Shown piece after piece: positions 8,465-17,491 of a stretch of 64,000 bases of DNA (positions are counted from its first letter, which is position 1; each line of letters begins with the position of its first letter). Position numbers and translations under genes: made by a program. This stretch comes from Actinocrispum wychmicini. GTDB lineage: Bacteria; Actinomycetota; Actinomycetes; Mycobacteriales; Pseudonocardiaceae. Location of the stretch: positions 1-64,000 of the forward strand of contig NZ_SLWS01000009.1 of NCBI RefSeq assembly GCF_004345645.1, given 5' to 3'. Below the pieces are notes generated by a model, which saw only the letters and a list, made by a program, of their open reading frames with translations, ran no database searches and was not told the DNA's origin.

Positions 8465-9241
8465 TCACCAGAACAGTCCGGAAACAGTCATCGGCAGGTA
8501 CGGTGTCGGGCAAGGTAGCGGCCCGTACGATGCCCGCGGCGCCCCCGGCTGCCGGCCACGTTCGCTCTGTTCGCCGTGCCCGTCGCCACGGCCACGTTCG
8601 CCGACTGGGGCCCGCCGCGGCACCGGCCGCCCCGGCCAAGAACCGCTTCCGGAGAACTGGCCGAGGATGGCCGCCCTGGTCAGTTCCGCCTTGTTGCCGG
8701 CGTCGATCTTGGCCCGGATCCGTTTCACGTACGTGTCCACGGTGTGCCGGCTGATGCCCAGCTTGCGGGCGATCTGGCTGTGGGTCAGGCCGTGCGCGAT
8801 CTGCGCCAGGACCTGTTCCTCCCGGGGGGACAACTCGGTCTGCGCGGGCGCGGACGTTCTGTCCGGCAAGGGTGGTTCGGGGGTGTCGCCGGTGAACCGG
8901 TTGCCGGACATGACCGACCGCACCGCCGTGATGAACACGTGGGTCTCACTGTTCCGGTCGACCAGGCCGAGCGCCCCTGCCTCCCCGTACGCCTTCACAT
9001 TCGGGTACCGACCACTGGTGAGCACCAGGACGGGAGACAGCTTCGACGCCGCGGAGACGAACGCGACCGGGTCCTCGTCCACCACCGCCAGCGGGTCGAT
9101 CATGAACACGTCGGCCAGCCAGGACGCCTGCTCCACCGACGACGTTCGGGTACCGACCACCTTGAAGCCGGCGTCCAGGAACACCCGCTGCACTCCCATC
9201 AGAAAAACCGGGCACTGATCCAACACGTCAACCCTGATCAC
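8465..9241 (-). CDS. LuxR-family response regulator with atypical receiver domain
   Basis: GTG at 9241 with AAAGGGG upstream gives 258 residues. Residues 1-115 form a receiver-like fold (MIRVDVLDQCPVFLMGVQRV ... VFMIDP ... VLVLTSGRYPNV). About residues 138-195 form a canonical LuxR/NarL helix-turn-helix: LSPREEQVLAQIAHGLTHSQ, IARKLGISRHTVDTYVKRIR. The usual acidic pair of the receiver reads LDQ, and the conserved Lys is not obvious, so phosphorylation may be lost or altered even though an Asp survives in FMIDP. A 60-residue basic tail extends beyond the normal end. No sensor kinase is adjacent. It may regulate the nearby biosynthetic genes. Confidence 0.88.
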   Translation of the reverse strand: MIRVDVLDQCPVFLMGVQRVFLDAGFKVVGTRTSSVEQASWLADVFMIDPLAVVDEDPVAFVSAASKLSPVLVLTSGRYPNVKAYGEAGALGLVDRNSETHVFITAVRSVMSGNRFTGDTPEPPLPDRTSAPAQTELSPREEQVLAQIAHGLTHSQIARKLGISRHTVDTYVKRIRAKIDAGNKAELTRAAILGQFSGSGSWPGRPVPRRAPVGERGRGDGHGEQSERGRQPGAPRASYGPLPCPTPYLPMTVSGLFW

Positions 9242-9717
9242 GCCCAGACCCCTTTCACGCTCGCCCCGTGAGTTCGCCGAGAACCCGTTGCACGATGGCC
9301 AACCTGTCGCGCATACCCCAGTCGCAGCGCACAGAAGAACGCGAATAGACAGCGGCCACCTTTTTCATTCTGCCAGTAGCTCGCCGATAGTTCCGCCCGT
9401 TCTTGACACCCCGGCCGTAACTCTTTCACGGGACATGTCGGCATCGGGTGACCTTGGGTATGCCGCCATCAGAGGTAGCCGACGCGACCGGACACCCCAA
9501 GTGGACCAACCCTTGCCTGCGTCAACCCCCGATCGATCGTGACCGCCCGCGACGGACCCGACACAGGAGCCGACTTGACGCCAGCTTATATCACACCGTT
9601 CTGACATTACCCTGACTATGACGACCGGCGCCCGGTGAATCGTTTATCCAGTTCCCCGGAATAGCCAAAGACGAACGCGAAAGAGAAAATCAGGGACTCA
9701 CCGCGATCGGTCGCCGG
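9242..9717. other. Intergenic region without a recognised gene
   Basis: No frame here has both a ribosome binding site and family similarity. It must hold the promoter of the response regulator (minus strand). A TTGACA hexamer occurs near 9404 on the plus strand without a convincing -10 at the right distance. The segment about 9600-9700 is less GC-rich than its surroundings. Confidence 0.4.
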
Positions 9718-9882
9718 TCATACCGTGAACACACCGGCCACCCGGGTGCGGATGTCGGCGTTCACGCCTATGACACTCGCCGTGTCCGCCGGCAGCAGCC
9801 GCACGTAGACGCCGGAATACCCGTCCGGGACCAGGAACATACCCCAGGCGGCATTCCAGTGCTCCAGGCCGTCGGCCGCCAC
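9718..9882 (-). pseudogene. Unidentified C-terminal protein fragment
   Basis: A 54-codon minus-strand frame ends at TGA 9718-9720. It reads like true protein (GLEHWNAAWGMFLVPDGYSG, then a VYVRLLPADTASVIGV segment), with good codon use, but has no upstream continuation or ribosome binding site. It abuts the thioesterase fragment on the opposite strand. The LVPDGY segment loosely recalls the C-terminus of flavin monooxygenases. I cannot assign it. Confidence 0.3.
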
Positions 9883-9907
9883 CCTCGGTTCGGTCCGAGG
9901 GGCGCCT

Positions 9908-10003
9908 CAACCGTGCCGGATCCGCACGCTGCCCGGCGGCCACTGGCTGCTCGCGCACGCACAGCGGGAGATCGCCGACGCGCTCCGCGAGGCCACTCAG
10001 TGA
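9908..10003 (+). pseudogene. C-terminal fragment of a type II thioesterase
   Basis: The 31 residues before the TGA at 10001 read CRIRTLPGGHWLLAHAQREI followed by ADALREATQ. This matches the C-terminal end of type II thioesterases of NRPS/PKS clusters, with PGGH carrying the catalytic His. Upstream the frame loses similarity, so the Ser- and Asp-bearing part is gone. The TGA overlaps the GTG of the following carrier gene, a coupling typical of intact clusters, which suggests this junction is ancestral and the 5' part was deleted. Confidence 0.55.
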
Positions 10004-10233
10004 CCCCGGAGCAGGTCCGTGCGGTCTTCGCCGGGTTCCGGCCGATCGACCTGGACACCAGCCTCTTCGAGGCCGGCTTCACGTCGAAGACGCTCGTGCA
10101 GGTGCTGGCCGAGCTTCGCGGTCTCGGCCTCGAACTGGACCTGATCGACCTGTACCGCCTCCCGACCGTCCGCGAGGCCGCCTCCCCCTCCCTCGAGACC
10201 CGCGGGTTACGACTGCCGTGGTCGTCGCGGTGA
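10000..10233 (+). CDS. Stand-alone carrier protein
   Basis: GTG at 10000 overlaps the TGA of the thioesterase fragment. The 77-residue product has a complete carrier-protein pattern: helix I (EQVRAVFAGF), LDTSLFEAGFTSKTLVQVLAEL with Ser after the GFT turn, then LELDLIDLYRLPTVREAA. The length fits a free-standing PCP or ACP. It could be a surviving functional carrier, for example one loaded in trans, or a remnant of a larger operon whose other genes decayed. Confidence 0.6.
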   Translation: MTPEQVRAVFAGFRPIDLDTSLFEAGFTSKTLVQVLAELRGLGLELDLIDLYRLPTVREAASPSLETRGLRLPWSSR

Positions 10234-10278
10234 AGTCGCGATCGGGGAGTCCGGCGGTTAGGTGGACCTAGGTCCCTG

Positions 10279-12228
10279 GTGAACAGGCGATCCAACACCA
10301 TCGCCGCAGGATGTGCGGTTTTCTACGGTTTCCCCATGATCGTTCCAGCCTTGATCTCCGCCGTGTTGTCCCTGGGAGTGGCCCAGCCCGTGATGTCGAC
10401 CGCCGCGGTTTCGAGCCAGGCTGCCGCGCAGGAGGCGGCGCGTGTGTTCGACACCGAGTTGCCCGCCAGGTTGGCTGACTTCCATATTCCGGGCGCGGCT
10501 GTGGTTGTGGTCGCGGGTGGTAAGCAGGTGTTCGCGTCCGGCTACGGAGTGTCCAACACGGACACACAGGCGAAGGTTGATCCGGAACGGACCGGGTTTC
10601 TGATCAACTCGGTGGGTAAGTCGGTTGCCGCGACGGCCGCCATGCAACTCGTCGAGCAGGGCAAGCTCGACCTGAACGCCGACGTCAACACCTATCTCAC
10701 CACGTTCAAGATCCCGGACACGTTTCCCGACAAGCCCATCACGCTGTACAATCTGCTCACCCACACTGCCGGGTTCGAGGACAAGGTGTACGGCACGTTC
10801 ACCCCCAAGGCCGAGAAGCTGCCCAGTCTCGCCGATCATCTGGCTGAGGACATTCCGACCCGCGTGCACCCGCCGGGTGAGTACACCGTCTACTCCAACT
10901 ACGGCTTCGCCCTCGTGGGTCGCCTGGTGGAGATCGCCTCCGGAGTGTCCTATGCGGACTATGTTCGTCAGCATGTGTTCGCGCCGTTGGGGATGACGCA
11001 CAGCACAGTCGCCGAGCCAACTCCCACGCAGATCGACGCCACCCTGGCGACCGGCTATCGCTGGGATGGCGACAAACAGGTGGTGCCACCGGCGGACTAT
11101 GGCCCGGAACCACCGGCGGGTGACGGAAACATCGCGACTCCCACGGACATGGGTCGCTACCTGCTTGGCCAGCTGAGCCCAGGCATTCTCCGCCAGGACA
11201 CGTTGGAACGTATGCACGGCGCCGCGTTCCGCAACGATCCGCGACTGCCTGGGATGGGCTTGGGGTTCTCGGAGCGGTACGTCAACGGTCAGCGGCTGGT
11301 GACCAAGGGCGGTGACTCACAGGGATATTTCGCGGACATCGAGCTGCTGCCAGAGCAGGGTGTTGGGATCTTCGTGGCGTTCAACGGCGGCTCGATGTCC
11401 GGGGACGCCGCCGAGTTGGGCACCGAGCTGCTCCAGAAGTTCATGGACCGCTTCCACCCGGCGACACCCGCGCCGGCCCACACGTCGATCGGTGACGGCG
11501 CCACGTTCGCCGGCACGTACGGCGAGACGCGGCTCGACTTCGACAGCTTCACCAAGGTCCGTGCCCTCGCCACCGCGGTCGACGTCACCGCGGAACCGGA
11601 CGGATCGCTGACCACCAACGGTCTGGGCAGCACCACCCGGCACTGGATTAAAACCGCGCCAGGGCTTTTCACCGAACAGGGCGGGGAAACACAGATCGCG
11701 TTCCGCGACATCGGAGACGGCAAGCACCTGCTGTTCACCGGAGACGACGCCGACGTGACCCTCGAGCAACTGTCCTGGTACGCGACATCGACAGTCCACG
11801 GCTGGGTGGCCGCGATCGCGTTGCTCTTGCTCCTGGCCGCGGCGTTCGGCTGGCCGATTGCCGCATTCGTGCGGCGCCACAAGGCGCGCCACCCGCGTGG
11901 TGCGAGGGTGGCGATAGTTCTGGCATGGGCCGCGGGGTCCGCAGTACTGCTGTTCACGGCCGGATTCGCCGTGCTGCTGTCGGATCTCAGCGGGTTCGGG
12001 GTGGCGCTGACCTCGGGCGGATCACCCGTGCTCACCGCGAGTCTGTTGCTGCTGGACGCCGGACTGGTGCTCGCGGGGGGATCCGTGGTGTGCGCCGGAC
12101 TTGCGTGGCGGCATCGGTGGTGGCGGCCCTCGGGACGGATCATCTACACGGTCGTGACTCTCGCCGTGGTCGCGTTCCTGGCCGTGGCCTCGTACTACAA
12201 CCTCGTCGGCCAACCCTATATCGCGTAA
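10279..12228 (+). CDS. Membrane-anchored serine hydrolase, beta-lactamase/penicillin-binding fold
   Basis: Product of 649 residues from GTG 10279, or about 630 from ATG 10336; neither start has a strong ribosome binding site. A hydrophobic N-terminal segment (MIVPALISAVLSLGVAQPV) is a signal peptide. The catalytic domain (about 50-390) has the SxxK motif as SVGK (Ser near 111), the YxN motif as YSN (near 205) and a KGG in place of KTG. A middle domain of about 100 residues follows. The C-terminus has three or four predicted membrane helices (VAAIALLLLLAAAFGWPIAA and later). The family includes D-aminopeptidases, esterases and beta-lactamase-like proteins; the substrate is unknown. Orientation is convergent with the VWD gene. 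Confidence 0.88.
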   Translation: MNRRSNTIAAGCAVFYGFPMIVPALISAVLSLGVAQPVMSTAAVSSQAAAQEAARVFDTELPARLADFHIPGAAVVVVAGGKQVFASGYGVSNTDTQAKVDPERTGFLINSVGKSVAATAAMQLVEQGKLDLNADVNTYLTTFKIPDTFPDKPITLYNLLTHTAGFEDKVYGTFTPKAEKLPSLADHLAEDIPTRVHPPGEYTVYSNYGFALVGRLVEIASGVSYADYVRQHVFAPLGMTHSTVAEPTPTQIDATLATGYRWDGDKQVVPPADYGPEPPAGDGNIATPTDMGRYLLGQLSPGILRQDTLERMHGAAFRNDPRLPGMGLGFSERYVNGQRLVTKGGDSQGYFADIELLPEQGVGIFVAFNGGSMSGDAAELGTELLQKFMDRFHPATPAPAHTSIGDGATFAGTYGETRLDFDSFTKVRALATAVDVTAEPDGSLTTNGLGSTTRHWIKTAPGLFTEQGGETQIAFRDIGDGKHLLFTGDDADVTLEQLSWYATSTVHGWVAAIALLLLLAAAFGWPIAAFVRRHKARHPRGARVAIVLAWAAGSAVLLFTAGFAVLLSDLSGFGVALTSGGSPVLTASLLLLDAGLVLAGGSVVCAGLAWRHRWWRPSGRIIYTVVTLAVVAFLAVASYYNLVGQPYIA

Positions 12229-12262
12229 TCACCTGGCACCGCGCGCTGCTGGCCGCTGACTT

Positions 12263-12295
12263 GGTATGGCCCCAAGGGACACTCGGGGCCATACC
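12263..12295. terminator. Bidirectional terminator hairpin
   Basis: A perfect 11-bp stem, GGTATGGCCCC (12263-12273) with GGGGCCATACC (12285-12295), with an 11-base loop. It lies exactly between the convergent stops of the serine hydrolase and the VWD protein. There is no U-tract, as is common in actinomycetes. Confidence 0.75.
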
Positions 12296-12304
12296 GTGTG
12301 GGGC

Positions 12305-14242
12305 CTACCGAGGTTGGCGGCCAGACCCGCCGCAGCCGGACGACGGGCAGGGTGGCCGGACCATCGGGTTGCCGTCAACGGCCGGACGCTGTCGGCCGAC
12401 GAAGGCGGCTGCGGCGGTCGGGCCGAGCACCGCGACATCCAGGGCACAGGAGTACAGCCACTCCGGCGCGACCGAGGCGCTCAGGCAGGTCTGGCTCGCC
12501 CGCTGCCACGTCGGGTAGTCGAGACTGTCGATGAAGAACGGCGCCGCAGGAATGCCGGACGCCACCGGGTTGCAGGGTTGGAGCATAGACGCGATGGGAG
12601 CGACCCGCCAGCTTGGGGCGAACTTGTTGTAGAGGTCGTTGAACGACGGCGGGACGAGGAATGTGCGGCCGTCCTTGGCTTCGAGGACATTGGGGTCGTT
12701 GTCGGGGTTCCCCAGCAGACCGCGTACCGTCGTCGGCCAGGTCGCGAGGCCGATGTCCAGGTTGATGTGGCGCGGATTCGCGGTCAGGTTCGGGGCGGCC
12801 CGGAAGGTGTTGCCGGACTTGTCCTTGACGAAGTAGCTGTCGCCGACGCGCTGGATGTTCACCCCACTCGGTAGCGACAGCGACCCGCCGGGAGCAAGGG
12901 CGGTGGTGCGTCCGTCCACCACCAGGCGTGTCCCTTCGCAGACCGCCACCTGGGTGGTGCCCATTCTCGTGGCGACCGACTGGTTGACGGACGCCTTCGG
13001 CCAGCTCGGCGCCCCGGACACCTTGCGGGTTTGCACTTCGAACGCGCTGCCGACCTGTGCGTCGACGAAGTCACCCGTGGCCTGGAAATCGTAGAGCAGA
13101 CCGGCGAAGGTGACCTGGTGGGTGTCACCGATGGTCGCGGCCGCGTTGCAGCCGTCCGTCAGCTGGTTGCGGTCACCGGGATTGTCAAGGTTGATCATCT
13201 TCTGGTGGAACAGGATGGCCGGCCCCGGCTGGATCCTGGGCGGTTTCGGGATCACGAAGTTGAGGTTGTTGCTCTCGGCGCTGAAGCCCGTCTCCGTGCA
13301 CTTGGGTTCGGCCGTGCCGCCGTTGACGATGTCCGTGCGGACACGAAAATCCGCGCCCAGGTTGAATTCGGCTGTTGACCCCTCGCCATAGCCGAATACG
13401 TTGAACTCGGCCTGGGTCCACACTGGCGTGGCACCGAGGACGTCGGGGGTCGACGCCGCGTAACTTTGCGTCCCGTTCATGAAGATGGCGATGTTGCTCT
13501 CGATGTCGCCAATCAGCTTGTAGTTCGACATGGCCGGTCTCGTGAAAGGCATGTTCGGGACAGCCTTTGCCTTACCCTTCATGACGCAGTAGAGAAGACC
13601 GTTGATCGTGGTCCCGTCCCAGTGTAGATCCGGGTACCGGGAGTCTGGACACTTCGCTTGGGGATCAGCGCTGTATGCCCGCAGCCAGTATTCGACATAG
13701 ACTTTTCCACTGGTGCCGTCGTTGGCGAAAACAAACTGCTGCCAGCCGCAGTTGTCCGATCCGACCGGACACAGCGGAGTCGCGAAGAAGTCGGTGTTGA
13801 GCTGGAGTGTGTACGCGTTGGCCACCACACCCTTGCCGGGAACGGGCGACTTCACGCTGACCGTGCCTGTGGTGTCGTTGGTGTCGAACGACCCGGTCGC
13901 CTGCGTGATGGGCTGCGCTCTGGGCATTTCCGCAACGACACCTTGGCCCGAGCCGATGTTCAGCGGAGCCGGGTCCGGAGGTTTCGGGGCCATCGGAGGT
14001 GACGGCGGGGCAACGCATTCGGTCTCCTGCCACGCCGTCGCAGGATAGTTCGCCGTAAAGCAGCCACCGGTCAAGGAATGCGCCGCTTTCGCGATCCTCG
14101 TTTGCCAGGCTTGAAGATTGCCCGCGGTCGGCGGCGCGTTTTCCGTCGTTCCGGCCTGTGTTACCGCCATCAGCATGCTCGCCATGATGGCCACGCCCAC
14201 CAGCCGGCGTTTTCTTCCGCGTGTTCGCGGCAGCCGTCTCAT
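12305..14242 (-). CDS. Secreted protein with von Willebrand factor type D domain
   Basis: 645 residues from ATG 14242, preceded by AAAGGAA. The N-terminus is a classical signal peptide: RRLPRTRGRKRR, a hydrophobic core, then a polar region. The C-terminal half is VWD-like: GDTHQVTFAGLLYDFQATGD, then FEVQTRK, VAVCEGTRLVVDGR, then GLLGNPDNDPN, the conserved acidic turn. The N-terminal half (about 100-370) has paired Cys residues and resembles no family I know. Secreted VWD proteins occur in many actinomycetes; their role is undefined. No partner gene is adjacent. Confidence 0.88.
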   Translation of the reverse strand: MRRLPRTRGRKRRLVGVAIMASMLMAVTQAGTTENAPPTAGNLQAWQTRIAKAAHSLTGGCFTANYPATAWQETECVAPPSPPMAPKPPDPAPLNIGSGQGVVAEMPRAQPITQATGSFDTNDTTGTVSVKSPVPGKGVVANAYTLQLNTDFFATPLCPVGSDNCGWQQFVFANDGTSGKVYVEYWLRAYSADPQAKCPDSRYPDLHWDGTTINGLLYCVMKGKAKAVPNMPFTRPAMSNYKLIGDIESNIAIFMNGTQSYAASTPDVLGATPVWTQAEFNVFGYGEGSTAEFNLGADFRVRTDIVNGGTAEPKCTETGFSAESNNLNFVIPKPPRIQPGPAILFHQKMINLDNPGDRNQLTDGCNAAATIGDTHQVTFAGLLYDFQATGDFVDAQVGSAFEVQTRKVSGAPSWPKASVNQSVATRMGTTQVAVCEGTRLVVDGRTTALAPGGSLSLPSGVNIQRVGDSYFVKDKSGNTFRAAPNLTANPRHINLDIGLATWPTTVRGLLGNPDNDPNVLEAKDGRTFLVPPSFNDLYNKFAPSWRVAPIASMLQPCNPVASGIPAAPFFIDSLDYPTWQRASQTCLSASVAPEWLYSCALDVAVLGPTAAAAFVGRQRPAVDGNPMVRPPCPSSGCGGSGRQPR

Positions 14243-14592
14243 CGCTGTTCCTTTCTTGAGTCGACAGCCAAAGTCGTGTCATCTGCTGACATCGATCCCG
14301 CCCGGCGCGGTGGGGCGGACCCGCCCTGCTTCGAGTCCGCCCCACCGTGGCCATGAGTCACGGTTGTCCGATGGGATTCCGTGCAGTTTCAAGATCTGAA
14401 CGGTGCTGAAGCGCATTACGCTGATCGGCTGGCCGGCTTCGGTACTGGCGCGAGCCACGACCAGCGTCCACCGGTGCCGGCCGACTCGTCAAAGTCGCAA
14501 CAACAATCGGCCGATAGGCCGAGCCAATAGGCGCTGCTCACCCACTACGGTTGTCACCATAAGTGATGTGTCGGACACCGAGGGTGGCCCCG
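14243..14592. promoter_or_regulatory. Divergent promoter region with a perfect 13-bp hairpin
   Basis: A 350-bp gap between the VWD gene (minus) and the LysR gene (plus). A strong inverted repeat, CGGTGGGGCGGAC (14308-14320) with GTCCGCCCCACCG (14335-14347), sits about 70 bases upstream of the VWD start. It looks like a factor-independent terminator or a leader attenuator, which is odd between divergent genes. A dyad CACT...AGTG (about 14541-14563) just upstream of the LysR start is a possible autoregulatory site. Confidence 0.5.
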
Positions 14593-15495
14593 ATGGAGCT
14601 GCGTCGTCTGCGGTACTTTCTCGCTGTGGTCGAGGAAGGCGGGTTCACCCGGGCCGCGGCCCGCCTCCAGGTGAGTCAGCCCACGCTCAGCCAACAGATC
14701 CAGGTCCTGGAACGCACTGTCGGCGGCGCCTTGTTCGATCGCCAGCCTGGTGGCGCGCGGCTCACGCCTGCGGGGGAAGCCTTGCTCGACCCCGCTCGCC
14801 GAGCGCTCGAAGCCGTAGCCGAAGGCCTGCGCGCCGCCCGTGACATTGCCGGCTCGACGAGCGGCCCACTGCGAGTGGGCATGATCTACGGCGCCGCCGG
14901 TTCGGTGACCCAGCCCATTCTGTCCGCCTTCGCCCGCGCCTTCCCTGACGTGCGACTCCACTTCCGCGGGGAACTACCGGTGGGCCAGGCGTATACGGCA
15001 CTGCTGGACGGCGAGGTGGACGTGGCGTTCACGCGGCTGCCCCTGCATCCACTGCGGCACGCGTGGATCACACTGTACGAAGAACGCCGCGTGGTGGTCG
15101 TGCACACTCAGCACCCGCTCGCCGATGCCGCAACAGCCACCCTCGACCAGGTTCTGCCCCTGCCGATCCTGGCGGCCAACCCGGCCAGGACCGCACCGGA
15201 AGTCAACGACCATTGGCTGCTGAACGACTTCCGCAACGGCGAACCACCCCCGTTGTACCTCAGCGAGGCGTGGACCGTCGTGGAGATCGCCCAAACCCTC
15301 GTGCACACCCCGACCGTGGTGGCGATGTGCTCGGAGATCGCACGGCAACTGTCCCCGCTGCCCAACGCTCCACTCCGCTTCCTGGACCTCCCGGAAGCCG
15401 GCACCAGCCAGGCCGTGATCGCCCGCCGTCAGAACGACCACCGCCCCATCGTCGAGGCGTTCTGCCACCTCGCCGCCACCGTCGCCCACCGGTGA
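14593..15495 (+). CDS. LysR-family transcriptional regulator
   Basis: 300 residues from ATG 14593, preceded by GAGGGTGG; an in-frame ATG at 14563 is less likely because the LysR N-terminus MELRRLRYFLAVVEEGGFTR starts exactly at 14593. The winged helix-turn-helix (AAARLQVSQPTLSQQIQVLE) is canonical. The effector domain from about residue 90 has LRVGMIYGA and the usual periplasmic-binding fold pattern. It is monocistronic and divergent from the VWD gene. The target and co-inducer are unknown. Confidence 0.95.
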   Translation: MELRRLRYFLAVVEEGGFTRAAARLQVSQPTLSQQIQVLERTVGGALFDRQPGGARLTPAGEALLDPARRALEAVAEGLRAARDIAGSTSGPLRVGMIYGAAGSVTQPILSAFARAFPDVRLHFRGELPVGQAYTALLDGEVDVAFTRLPLHPLRHAWITLYEERRVVVVHTQHPLADAATATLDQVLPLPILAANPARTAPEVNDHWLLNDFRNGEPPPLYLSEAWTVVEIAQTLVHTPTVVAMCSEIARQLSPLPNAPLRFLDLPEAGTSQAVIARRQNDHRPIVEAFCHLAATVAHR

Positions 15496-15966
15496 GCTGT
15501 CACCGCGACGCCAACAGGAACTGAATGTCCACTGTGGACCGCTTGGCAACGAGAAGGAGGCGGCTGCAGGGGCACCGGGGGGCGATCGCCGGGAACAGGT
15601 CTCTACCCGGCAGCGAGTCCGCCTAGGGTGCGAACTGCAGGCAGGTGGCTACTACAAAGCGCCTGGTGCCGATCAGCCTGGCCCAGTTCCGGTAATGCTC
15701 GTAGCCACAGGCCGAGTACCAGCCGCCGTTCACCCCGGGCCCCGGACGCACACCCGCTCGGCCTTGTCGATGTGTCCTCTGCTCGGGGTTTAGTTTTGTC
15801 ACTTTATAATTAACTGTTTCCGTAGTCATGAATGGAGTGTCAGAGTGCGCGGGTATTGAGCCCAGAAAAATCGCCTGGAGTTGTCGTATCCGGGCCCCGC
15901 TGTTCGTAGCCAGGATGAGACGCCGCCCACGAGGGGCGCGGTCACGACCACAGGAGATGCAGACCG
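15496..15966. other. Intergenic region with an AT-rich block
   Basis: No convincing gene. A short minus-strand frame (stop near 15623) contains Cys and Trp but has no ribosome binding site. Around 15792-15820 the sequence is strikingly AT-rich for this genome and contains TATAAT at 15805-15810, a likely promoter element for the downstream SCO6745-family gene. AGGAG at about 15946-15950 is that gene's ribosome binding site. Confidence 0.4.
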
Positions 15967-16791
15967 ATGTCGCACCCACAGGCCAAGGTCCACCACATGT
16001 TCGAGCTCGTCGAGCCGATCGCCACCATCACCTTCTCCGAGGTGCCGAACGAGGCGTTCCTGGCCCTCGGCATGCGCAACTACTGGGACGGGTACTTCGC
16101 CGGCCGTGCCGCGCCGCTGGGCCTGGCACCGGCCGAAGTGGTGCACGCGGTCTTCTACAACTTCGCCGACGGCGAGGTGGCGCGCCACATCCCGTGGGTC
16201 TGGGGGAAGATCACCCCGCAGGAGGCGATCGCCGTGCGCGAGCGGAGCAGCGCCACCGCGCTGCGGCAGAGGATTGGCGAGCTCGCCGACTCCCCCGGCT
16301 TGGTGCGGATCGCCGACCTCGCCACCCGAGCAGCGGTCAGCGCGCCGACCGAGGGCCGAGCGCTGTACGCCGGGCTCCGGGCGCTCGACGTCCCCGAGGA
16401 GCCGGTGGCCAGGCTCTGGCACGCGGCGACGCTGCTACGGGAGCACCGCGGGGACGGCCACAACGCCGCCCTCGTCGCCCACGGCATCGGCGGCACCGAG
16501 GCCCACGTCCTCCTCGCGCTGTCCCTCGGCATGCAGGCGGAGCAGTTCGGCCGGATCCACCACCTGCCCAAGGCACAGCTGGCCGCTGTCGTCGACAGGC
16601 TGCGCGGCCGCGGCCTTGTCGACGCCACCGGCGGGTTCACCGACGCCGGCCGGGCGACCAACGAGCGGATCGAGGCCCTCACCGACGAGCTGGCGACGCC
16701 ACCGTACGACGTGCTCAGTGCGAACGAGCTCGACGAACTGCTCGCAGGGCTTGAGCCGATCGCCGCCGCCGTACAGGCCGTCGACGACTGA
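15967..16791 (+). CDS. SCO6745-family protein
   Basis: 274 residues, starting with MSHPQAKVHHMFELVEPIAT after AGGAG. The pattern (FSEVPNEAFLALGMRNYWDG, GYFAGRAAPLG, EVVHAVFYNF, then a C-terminal winged-helix-like QLAAVVDRLRGRGLVD) matches a conserved actinobacterial family named after SCO6745. Its function is not established; the C-terminal segment resembles MarR-type DNA-binding wings. The stop lies 3 bp before a TA target at which an IS630-type end begins. Confidence 0.85.
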   Translation: MSHPQAKVHHMFELVEPIATITFSEVPNEAFLALGMRNYWDGYFAGRAAPLGLAPAEVVHAVFYNFADGEVARHIPWVWGKITPQEAIAVRERSSATALRQRIGELADSPGLVRIADLATRAAVSAPTEGRALYAGLRALDVPEEPVARLWHAATLLREHRGDGHNAALVAHGIGGTEAHVLLALSLGMQAEQFGRIHHLPKAQLAAVVDRLRGRGLVDATGGFTDAGRATNERIEALTDELATPPYDVLSANELDELLAGLEPIAAAVQAVDD

Positions 16792-16795
16792 GCTA

Positions 16796-17441
16796 GTGTC
16801 CTGAGTGGTAGCCGAACAGCCACGCGACAGATCGTTCGATCACCCAACGGTGTTTGCCGAGCTTCGCGCTCGACTCGATGCCTTTGCGGGCGATCCGCAT
16901 GGTGATGCCCTGATCGCGCACCCAGTCTCGTAGGTCGGCGATGTCGTAGGCCTTGTCGGCGTGCAGCTTGGCTGGTTTGCGGCGGCGTGGGCCGCGTCGG
17001 GACTTGATCGCGGGGTTCGCCATCACCAAAGGTTTGAGGGCGTAGGAGTCGTTGGTGTTGGCGGCGGACACCGCCACCGACAGTGGCAGACCGTTCCGGT
17101 CGGACAGCACATGGATCTTCGAGCCGGCCTTGCCGCGATCGACCGGGTTCGGTCCGGTCATGGATCCCCTTTTTTGGCCCTGACCGACGCTCCGTCCACG
17201 ACCGCACGCGACCAGTCGATCATGGCTTGGCTGCCGAGTTCGTCGAGCACCGCCCGATGGAGTCGCCGCCAGAGCCCGGCCCTGGTCCAATCGGCGAACC
17301 GGCGATGTGCCGTGGGACCGTGACACCGAACGACGGCGGCAGATACCGCCAGGCGCACCCGCTGGTCAACACGAACACAATGGCCGTAAACACGGCACGG
17401 TCATCCACCGGCGCGGTTTCGGGACAGCTCATCAACCACAA
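16796..17441 (-). pseudogene. IS5-family DDE transposase, frameshifted and truncated at both ends
   Basis: Three minus-strand frames join into one transposase. About 17441-17320: VDDRAVFTAIVFVLTSGCAW, then RYLPPSFG. About 17320-17160: TAHRRFADWTRAGLWRRLHR ... SRAVVDGASVRAKKG. About 17160-16796: TGPNPVDRGKAGSKIHVLSD, ADKAYD and KHRWVIERSVAWLFGYH. The second step is at A6G (AAAAAAG, about 17169-17175) and fits the programmed -1 frameshift used by many IS5-family elements. The first step, near 17318, is a one-base indel and is disabling. The N-terminus and the C-terminal tail after FGYH are missing. Confidence 0.8.
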
Positions 17442-17491
17442 CCAGTGATCATGCCCGAACCTCGATCATGACCACGTGAGACACGCTCTTG

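Noticed and set aside
15623..15829. Possible small Cys/Trp-containing minus-strand protein
   Set aside because: No ribosome binding site, AT-rich codons unlike the rest, and overlap with the likely promoter of the SCO6745-family gene.
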